Shown piece after piece: positions 58,332 through 64,000 of a stretch of 64,000 nt of DNA; position 1 is the stretch's first letter, and each line of letters starts with the position of its first letter. Made by a program: the position numbers and the translations under genes. Location: positions 248,001 to 312,000 of the forward strand of contig CAWJNF010000001.1 of assembly GCA_963844235.1 (NCBI GenBank). Reading direction: 5' to 3'. The stretch is from CAWJNF01 sp963844235. GTDB taxonomy: Bacteria > Actinomycetota > Thermoleophilia > Gaiellales > Gaiellaceae. The notes beneath the pieces are model-generated. The model was not told the DNA's origin. It worked only from the letters and a program-made list of their open reading frames with translations, and searched no databases.

Positions 58332-59823
58332 ATGGAAACGCGTGAGGTACCTGTGCTGGTGGTGGGTGGAGGCGCCGCCGGCTTGACGATCGCCGTGACG
58401 CTCGCGCGCTACGGCATCGAGTGCCTGCTGGTCGAGCGCAGGCATACGCCCTCGGCCCATCCGCGGGCCACCACCACGAGCACCCGCACGATGGAGCTGT
58501 TGCGCTCGTGGGGCCTCGAGGAGGAGGTTCTCGCCGGCGGGGTCGATGTCGACTGGCTCATGTGGCGGTGCGAGACGCTGGCCGAGGCCGCCGACGGTGT
58601 CGGGCTCCATGTGGGCCTCCCGACGCGCGAGCAGAGCGGGCTGATCAGCCCGACCGCGCCGGGCTGCGTGCCGCAGGATCACCTCGAGTCGGTGATGTTC
58701 TCGTACCTGCGCTCCCTCGGTCCCGCCCGGGTCGAGCTCGGCACGACGCTGGAGCGGATCGAGAGCAGGCCGGATGGCGTCCGGGCGATCGTCCGCGGCC
58801 GCGACGGCGCGGCGCGGGAAGTGCGTGCGCGCTACCTCGTCGCGGCCGACGGTGCCTACAGCACTGTCCGCGACCAGCTCGGTCTACGCATGCACGGCTC
58901 CCAGGACATCCTCGCCGCCGCCACGTCGCTGTTCCGTGCTCCGCTCTGGTCGCTGCTCACGGAGCACCGTTACGGGATCTATTCCATCGGCCTTCCCGAA
59001 GCCGAGGGCGTGTTCCTCCCCGCCGGTCCGGGCGACCGCTGGGGATACGGGTACTTCGTCCCGCCAGGCGATGGCGGGAGTGCCGAGCCGAGCCCGGAGC
59101 AGATGTCCGAGCGGATCCGGCTCGCCGCGGGTGTCGCCGACCTGCCGCTGCGGCTCGAGCGCCTCGGTTCGTTCTCCTCGGCGGCGCAGCTCGCCGAGCG
59201 CTTCCGCCACGGCAACGTGTTCCTCGTCGGGGACGCGGCCCACCGTGTCACTCCCCGCGGCGGCACGGGTATGAACACCGCCATTCAGGACGGACACGAC
59301 CTCGGCTGGAAGCTCGCCTGGGTGCTTCGCGGTTGGGCGCATCCCGACCTGCTCGAGTCCTACGAGCGGGAGCGCCGCCCGGTCGCCGAGCACAATGTCG
59401 CCCGCTCGGCCGACCCCGACGGCTCCATGCGGGATCCCGAGGACGAGGTGCACGTCGACCTCGCCGGCCGCATCGCGCACGTCTGGCTGTCCACTCCGAG
59501 CGGTCGCATGTCCACGCTCGACCTGCTCGGCCCTGGACTGACGCTCTTCGTCGGCTCCGGACGCAGAGGGCTGGGCGCGCGCGGCCGAACACCTCACCAC
59601 AACGTTGCCGCTCGTCGTGCACACGCTCGACGACATCGCCGCGCGTGCGCTCGGCGTCCGCCGAGGCGGTGGTCTGCTCGCCCGAGCCGACGGTCTGCCG
59701 GTCGCCTCCTGGTCGGAGTCGACCGACGCCGGCTACGCGCTTCATGCCGCGATCGCCGCCGCGAGCGCGACCACGCCCCAAGCGCGACCGCGGGCAGAGG
59801 AGGCAGTCCGCGAGGCCGCCTGA
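58332..59823 (+). pseudogene. FAD-dependent monooxygenase (PHBH/aromatic hydroxylase type), one frameshift
   Basis: ATG 58332. G-G-G-A-A-G-L (residues 12-18) binds FAD, D-G-A-Y-S-T-V-R near 174 is the DG motif, and G-D-A-A-H-R-V-T-P-R-G-G-T-G-M-N near 296-311 is the GD motif of class A flavin monooxygenases. After F-V-G-S-G near 59565 the frame must shift to reach the natural end (L-P-L-V-V-H-T-L-D-D-I-A, thioredoxin-like C-domain) at 59823. Without the shift it runs as Arg-rich sequence to 59912. The flavin domain is intact, so activity may survive. Confidence 0.75.
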
Positions 59824-59857
59824 CCACCGGCCGGCCTGCGATCCGTGACGCTCCCGC

Positions 59858-60358
59858 CTATGAGGAGCTCGTCAGAGCAGTCTCGATACGTTCGAGCCGT
59901 CTGTCGAACTGACGGAGCTCGTCTGCCGTGGGAGCCAGAGCGGCTTCGATCCGTTCGAGCCGCCTGTCGAGCTCACGAAGCTGCTCCGCCGTCGGGGTCT
60001 TGGCATCCAGGGAGGCTCGCTCGAGGTGTGAGCGCGATACGAAGGCGCTCGTGATCGCGGCCGTGATGACCGTCAGGAAGCCGATACCGAACAACATGAC
60101 GAAGGCGGCGATGAACTGTCCAGAGGCGGTCGTCGGAACCACGTCGCCGTACCCGACGGTCGTGATCGTCTGGACGGCCCACCACAGCCCGGATCCGATC
60201 GACGGATAGTTCTCCTGGTCGGCAACCGTCATTACGATGCCGGCCGCGACGGTGATGGCGATCGACGCAGTGGCGATCACGATCGTGGCACCGCGCGGCG
60301 TGGTAACACGTGTCAGTGCGTTGTCGAGCCGCCGTTCGAGCCTGGTCTCGTCCGACAT
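59858..60358 (-). CDS. Two-helix potassium channel with duplicated C-terminal helix
   Basis: 166 residues, ATG 60358. Two membrane helices (about 25-45 and 85-107) enclose the pore loop and selectivity filter T-V-G-Y-G-D near residue 68. The cytosolic tail contains L-R-E-L-D-R-R-L-E-R-I-E-A-A-L followed by L-R-Q-F-D-R-R-L-E-R-I-E-T-A-L, a 20-residue tandem repeat likely to form a coiled-coil tetramerisation bundle. No RCK domain. Confidence 0.92.
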   Translation of the reverse strand: MSDETRLERRLDNALTRVTTPRGATIVIATASIAITVAAGIVMTVADQENYPSIGSGLWWAVQTITTVGYGDVVPTTASGQFIAAFVMLFGIGFLTVITAAITSAFVSRSHLERASLDAKTPTAEQLRELDRRLERIEAALAPTADELRQFDRRLERIETALTSSS

Positions 60359-60451
60359 CGCGGGTGGCTTTCGCGCTCGCCGGCTCCGGTCCTGCCGATC
60401 GCGGCCGATGGCCGCTCCCTACCATGTGTGATCGAAGCGAAGGGAGGCGTG

Positions 60452-61291
60452 ATGGCGGCGCCGAAGCGACAGCACGAGTCGCGAGACCAGGCTGAGCCGG
60501 CCCCCGGCGACGGGTATCTCCTCGACAACCGCGCCGACGAGGCCGGCGGCAGATTCGAGGCGCTGGCTGCGATCTTCGATCCGGTCACACGTGCGCGAGT
60601 GGCGGCGCTCGGGATCGAACCGGGGTGGCGCTGCTGGGAGGTCGGGGCGGGCGGGCCGTCGGTGCCGTCGTGGCTGGCCGAGCGGGCAGGGCCGTCCGGA
60701 TACGTGCTGGCGACCGACATCGACGTCGAGTGGGTCGAGGCGCAGGCGGCTTCGCGGTTCGAGGTGCGACGCCACGACGTCGCCGCGGACGATCCTCCCG
60801 ACGACGAGTTCGATCTCGTGCACGCGCGTCTCGTGCTCAGCCATGTGCCCGGGCGCGACACAGGCCTCGAGCGCATGGCTGCCGCTCTGCGACCCGGCGG
60901 CTGGCTGCTCGTCGAGGACTTCGACGTGGCGCTGCAACCGCTCGCGTGTATCGATGAGCAGACCGACGCGGACGTGCTCGCCAACCGCGTGCGCGGTGGG
61001 TTCCTCGAGCTCCTCGCCGCGCGCGGCGCGGAGCTCTCCTACGGTCGCAGCCTTCCGAGGCGCCTCGGCGAGCTCGGTCTCGAGGACATCGGTGCCGACG
61101 CCTACTTCCCGGTGGCGCTCGCCGCCGGGAGGGAGCTCGAGCTTGCGAACGTGCACCAGGTCCGGGACCTGCTGCTCGGGAAGAAGCTGGCGACCGCCGA
61201 CGAGGTCGACCGCCACCTCGCCAACGTCCGGACCGGCGCGGTCGACATCGCCACTCCGCCGCTCGTCTCCGCCTGGGCGCGGCGACGCTGA
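60452..61291 (+). CDS. Class I SAM-dependent methyltransferase
   Basis: 279 residues, ATG 60452 close behind AAGGGAGG (GTG 60449 and GTG 60428 are alternatives). Motif I is W-R-C-W-E-V-G-A-G-G-P-S near residue 60, acidic D-I-D near 88, and D-L-V-H-A-R-L-V-L-S-H near 122. L-R-P-G-G-W-L-L-V-E-D follows. Ubiquinone/sterol-type small-molecule methyltransferase. Substrate unknown. Confidence 0.88.
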   Translation: MAAPKRQHESRDQAEPAPGDGYLLDNRADEAGGRFEALAAIFDPVTRARVAALGIEPGWRCWEVGAGGPSVPSWLAERAGPSGYVLATDIDVEWVEAQAASRFEVRRHDVAADDPPDDEFDLVHARLVLSHVPGRDTGLERMAAALRPGGWLLVEDFDVALQPLACIDEQTDADVLANRVRGGFLELLAARGAELSYGRSLPRRLGELGLEDIGADAYFPVALAAGRELELANVHQVRDLLLGKKLATADEVDRHLANVRTGAVDIATPPLVSAWARRR

Positions 61292-61316
61292 ACGCCTGGC
61301 GCCTGTGGCCTCGGTC

Positions 61317-61331
61317 TACCATGAGCTGATG
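61317..61331 (+). promoter_or_regulatory. Leaderless promoter of the AraC-type gene
   Basis: TACCAT (61317-61322), 6 nt before ATG 61329. Confidence 0.5.
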
Positions 61332-62165
61332 GACGAGCCACGCTCGGAGTGGCTGATACGCCGTCCGGCGCCGGTGCTGGAGCCGCTGGTCGATCGCTAC
61401 GTCGGCTACCGGCTCTCTGGATTCGGAGCCGGCGTCCATCGAGGACTGCCGTCGCGGCACATGACGCTGATCGTCAGCATCGGCCCGGAGATCGACGTGA
61501 TCGGCCAGACCGATCCGGCGCAGGCGCCGGACCGGTACCGCTGCGTCGTGGGCGGCCTGCAGGCGGCACCGGCGCTGATCGCTCACGACGGCAGCCAGGA
61601 GGGCGTGGCAATCGAGCTGACCCCGCTCGGCTCGCGTGCGCTGCTCGGGATGCCCGCCGGCGCGCTGTGGAACACGTCGCTCGAGCTCGAGGACGTCGTC
61701 GGCCGGGCGGGGTCGGAGCTGTGGGAGCGGCTTCAGTCCGCGGAAGCGTGGTCGGACAGGTTTCGCGCTTGCGATCAGGTGCTCGGACGGCTGGTGCGAG
61801 ACGATTCGCTGGAGCCGGCGCTGCGGCGCTCCTGGCAGCTGCTCGTGGCCTCGGTGGGCGCGGTTCCCGTGGCCGAGCTCGCCACGACGATCGGCTGGAC
61901 GCGCCAGCACTTCGCACGCAAGTTCGCCGGCGAGTTCGGCCTCCCGCCGAAGCTCGCCGCCCGCGTCGTGCGGTTCGAGCGCGCACGCACGATGCTGCAA
62001 ACGCCGTTCCTGTCGATCGCGCAGGTCGCAGCGAGCTGCGGCTACTTCGACCAGGCGCACCTGAACCGCGACTTCGTCGAGCTCGCGGGCTGCCCGCCGG
62101 CGCGCCTGCTCGCACAGGATCTTCCATCCGTCCAAGACGGGCGCGAGGACGGTCCGCAATCCTGA
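61329..62165 (+). CDS. AraC-family regulator
   Basis: 278 residues. N-terminal ligand domain, then the C-terminal double helix-turn-helix: V-A-E-L-A-T-T-I-G-W-T-R-Q-H-F-A-R-K-F near residue 183 and L-S-I-A-Q-V-A-A-S-C-G-Y-F-D-Q-A-H-L-N-R-D-F near 225. Of the DUF6597-type AraC regulators often paired with VOC proteins, and a VOC gene follows 5 nt later, so it probably regulates that gene. Confidence 0.92.
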   Translation: MDEPRSEWLIRRPAPVLEPLVDRYVGYRLSGFGAGVHRGLPSRHMTLIVSIGPEIDVIGQTDPAQAPDRYRCVVGGLQAAPALIAHDGSQEGVAIELTPLGSRALLGMPAGALWNTSLELEDVVGRAGSELWERLQSAEAWSDRFRACDQVLGRLVRDDSLEPALRRSWQLLVASVGAVPVAELATTIGWTRQHFARKFAGEFGLPPKLAARVVRFERARTMLQTPFLSIAQVAASCGYFDQAHLNRDFVELAGCPPARLLAQDLPSVQDGREDGPQS

Positions 62166-62170
62166 GCACC

Positions 62171-62578
62171 ATGAACACACACACGAGCACCGCATACGTC
62201 TGGCCCTGCTTCTCCTACCGCGACGCCCGCGCTGCGATCGCGTTTCTCGTCGACGCGTTCGGGTTCGAGGAGCGCGCCGTCTACGCGAGGGAAACCGACC
62301 CCGCCGTGGTCGAGCATGCCGAGCTGCGCTGGCCTCTGGGCGGCGGCGTCATGCTCGGCACGGCGGGCAAGGACGACTCGCCCTTCGGCACCCGGCCGCC
62401 CGGCAACGACTCCACCTACGTCGTCTGCGACGACCCAGACGGCCTGTTCGAGCGCGCCACGGGCGCCGGCGCGGAGGTCGTGCGCGGCCTCGTGGACGAG
62501 GGCTACGGCTCCCGCGGCTTCACCGTCCGCGACCCGGAGGGCAACCTCTGGAGCTTCGGCACGTACGCCGGCGCCTAG
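62171..62578 (+). CDS. VOC (glyoxalase/bleomycin-resistance) family protein
   Basis: 135 residues, ATG 62171, 5 nt after the AraC stop. Paired beta-alpha-beta-beta-beta units: F-S-Y-R-D-A-R-A-A-I-A-F-L-V-D-A-F-G-F at the start, and S-R-G-F-T-V-R-D-P-E-G-N-L-W-S-F-G near the end. Members bind metals or sequester drugs. Frequently found behind AraC regulators as in this order. Confidence 0.9.
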   Translation: MNTHTSTAYVWPCFSYRDARAAIAFLVDAFGFEERAVYARETDPAVVEHAELRWPLGGGVMLGTAGKDDSPFGTRPPGNDSTYVVCDDPDGLFERATGAGAEVVRGLVDEGYGSRGFTVRDPEGNLWSFGTYAGA

Positions 62579-62620
62579 CCTCTGGTTCCTCCGACAGCGC
62601 TTGGCCGCGCCTCGGCGCCG

Positions 62621-62827
62621 TCAGCTGGCGATCGAGTTCTTCGCCGTGTCGTGCCTCAGCTTGAGGACGTTGGAGACACTGGTGAACACCGTGTTCTCTC
62701 GCGGAGCCGCCGCCGTCGCCGCGGACAGAGGCGCCGCGGAGATGGTCGGGACGATCAGGCCGACCGCCAGGGAGGCGGCGGCCACGGCCTTGAGAACCCG
62801 GCTCGTGCGTACAGGCGACTGCTTCAT
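62621..62827 (-). CDS. Small secreted protein of unknown function
   Basis: 68 residues, ATG 62827 after GAGGAGGAG at 5 nt. A Sec signal peptide (V-L-K-A-V-A-A-A-S-L-A-V-G-L-I-V, cleavage after a S-A-A region near 32) leaves a mature peptide of about 36 residues without cysteines. Strong ribosome site supports translation. Not recognised. Confidence 0.6.
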   Translation of the reverse strand: MKQSPVRTSRVLKAVAAASLAVGLIVPTISAAPLSAATAAAPRENTVFTSVSNVLKLRHDTAKNSIAS

Positions 62828-62947
62828 CTCGCTCCTCCTCGTCTTGCGCTCATGGGCCGAGTGTCCAACCCGTCGCTCAAGCGGCGCTCATGAGGAGCTC
62901 AACGGCCGTGACGCCGAGGCTGCCTTGACGCCACCCGGGAGCGCGAG

Positions 62948-62962
62948 GACAATCGCGCGATG
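62948..62962 (+). promoter_or_regulatory. Leaderless promoter of the nitrilase gene
   Basis: GACAAT (62948-62953), 6 nt before ATG 62960. Confidence 0.35.
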
Positions 62963-63985
62963 GCGACCGGCACGACACGCGTCGCCGCCGTCCAGGCGGC
63001 GCCCGCCTTCCTCGACCTGGACGCCGGGGTCGCCAAGGCCGTCTCCCTGATCGGGGAAGCGGCCGGGAACGGCGCCGACCTGGTCGCGTTCCCCGAGAGC
63101 TGGATTCCCGGCTATCCCTCGTGGATATTCGGCGCGGCAGGCTGGGAGGACGCCGGCGCCAAGAAGGTGTATCGGCGCTTCCACGCCGGTGCCGTGGCCG
63201 TGCCGAGTGGCGCTACCGACGCGCTCTGCGCGGCGGCGCGGGCTCACGGCGTCGTGCTCGTCATGGGCATGACCGAGCGAGGAGGCGAAACCTCGGGCGG
63301 GACGCTCTATAACTCACTCCTCTGCGTGTCCTCGGACGGATCGATCCTCGGCGTCCACCGCAAGATCATGCCGACCCACGCCGAGCGCATCGTCTGGGGT
63401 CAGGGCGACGGGAGCAACCTGCACGTGTTCGCGACGCCTGTCGGCCGTGTCGGGGGGCTCATCTGCTGGGAGCACTGGATGCCGCTGGCGCGCTTCGCGA
63501 TGCACACCAAGGCCGAGGAGATCCATGTGGCCGCCTGGCCCGAGGTGGGCGACCCGGAGCTGCATCGCTTCGCGAGCCGACACTACGCGTTCGAGGGAAG
63601 GTGCTTCTCCATCTGCGTGATGGGCGCGAGCATGACCGCCGCCGCGCTGCCGGAGGGCTTCGAGCTGCCCGAGGCGATGGGCGCTGCCGACGACTTCGTG
63701 GAGGCCGCCGCCGGGGCGCCCCAGCCGGGGACGGCCATCTTCGCCCCGGATGGCACCCTCGTCGCCGAGGCGCCCGCGGGCGAAGAGACGATCGTCTACG
63801 GCGACCTCGATCTCGGCCGGATCGCGGAGGAACAGCAGGCCCTCGACGTCGTCGGCCATTACAACCGCCCCGATATCTTCGAGCTCCGCGTCGACGAGAC
63901 GCCTCGCCGGCACGTCTCCTGGATGCAGCGGCCGGGACCCGCGGCGGCGGCGCAGCAGGTCGGCGACGGCAAGGTCGAGCCCTGA
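62960..63985 (+). CDS. Nitrilase
   Basis: 341 residues, normal for a microbial nitrilase. Catalytic Glu in A-F-P-E-S-W near residue 46, Lys in H-R-K-I-M-P-T near 136, and Cys in G-L-I-C-W-E-H-W near 170, the aromatic C-W-E-H pattern seen in nitrilases and cyanide dihydratases rather than amidases. It converts a nitrile to acid and ammonia. The gene ends 15 bp before the window edge. Confidence 0.93.
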   Translation: MATGTTRVAAVQAAPAFLDLDAGVAKAVSLIGEAAGNGADLVAFPESWIPGYPSWIFGAAGWEDAGAKKVYRRFHAGAVAVPSGATDALCAAARAHGVVLVMGMTERGGETSGGTLYNSLLCVSSDGSILGVHRKIMPTHAERIVWGQGDGSNLHVFATPVGRVGGLICWEHWMPLARFAMHTKAEEIHVAAWPEVGDPELHRFASRHYAFEGRCFSICVMGASMTAAALPEGFELPEAMGAADDFVEAAAGAPQPGTAIFAPDGTLVAEAPAGEETIVYGDLDLGRIAEEQQALDVVGHYNRPDIFELRVDETPRRHVSWMQRPGPAAAAQQVGDGKVEP

Positions 63986-64000
63986 CAGCCGCCGGCGCGG

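Overview
The window is very GC-rich, single-chromosome-type bacterial DNA, almost fully coding, with many GTG and some TTG/CTG starts. It looks like a high-GC actinobacterium. A deep lineage such as Thermoleophilia is my inference from the tmk-holB-PSP1 order, the B12-dependent ribonucleotide reductase and the dispersed palindromes, and the sequence alone does not prove it. A recurrent signal is a TAnnnT-like -10 box placed 6-9 nt before the start codon, which implies widespread leaderless transcription.

Layout. 1-9307: an exopolysaccharide locus on the + strand (glycosyltransferases, ATP-grasp ligase, polysaccharide deacetylase, O-antigen-ligase-type polymerase, lipid-carrier sugar transferase, Wzz-type protein). 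9333-12642 (-): a secreted coiled-coil protein downstream of a membrane diguanylate cyclase, with a possibly structured leader between them. 12894-13835: a UDP-glucuronate decarboxylase-type epimerase. 13860-14885: hemE. 15477-20981: histidine biosynthesis, with hisA divergent from a TrpR-like regulator-hisG-hisC-hisB-hisH-hisF-hisIE operon. The hisC/hisB junction is anomalous. 20981-21910: IS630-type remnants in inverted orientation bracketing a cupin gene. 21907-26975: small accessory enzymes (isochorismatase fold, sulfite-oxidase type molybdoenzyme, cupins, flavin/F420-type oxidoreductase, kinase, nitroreductase). 26991-31560: deoC, a full aldehyde dehydrogenase, a half-length aldehyde dehydrogenase homologue, a hydrolase and tiny proteins. 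31574-43237: a mixture of transporter, reductase, cupin, flavodoxin, AlkZ-like, LtrA and regulatory genes. 43343-46093: vitamin-B12-dependent ribonucleotide reductase. 47499-47730: a palindrome-rich intergenic repeat. 48930-53390: sugar epimerase, D,D-carboxypeptidase, tmk, holB and a PSP1 protein. 54043-54277: a second palindromic repeat array followed by tRNA-Thr(CGT). 54374-63985: membrane protein, oxidoreductases, regulators, a K+ channel, methyltransferase, AraC regulator and nitrilase.

How it fits together. The first 14 kb can be read as a surface-polysaccharide module: sugar-nucleotide supply (the epimerase), assembly, polymerisation, chain-length control and c-di-GMP signalling. The his operon is compact and translationally coupled (CTGA, TTGA and longer overlaps) and is probably controlled by the adjacent TrpR-like protein through overlapping divergent promoters.

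Quality warning. At least nine accessory genes need one or more single-base frame changes to give a plausible protein, whereas large core genes (nrdJ, holB, hemE, hisG/F) are intact. Some of these may be assembly indels and others true pseudogenes. The window sequence cannot decide.
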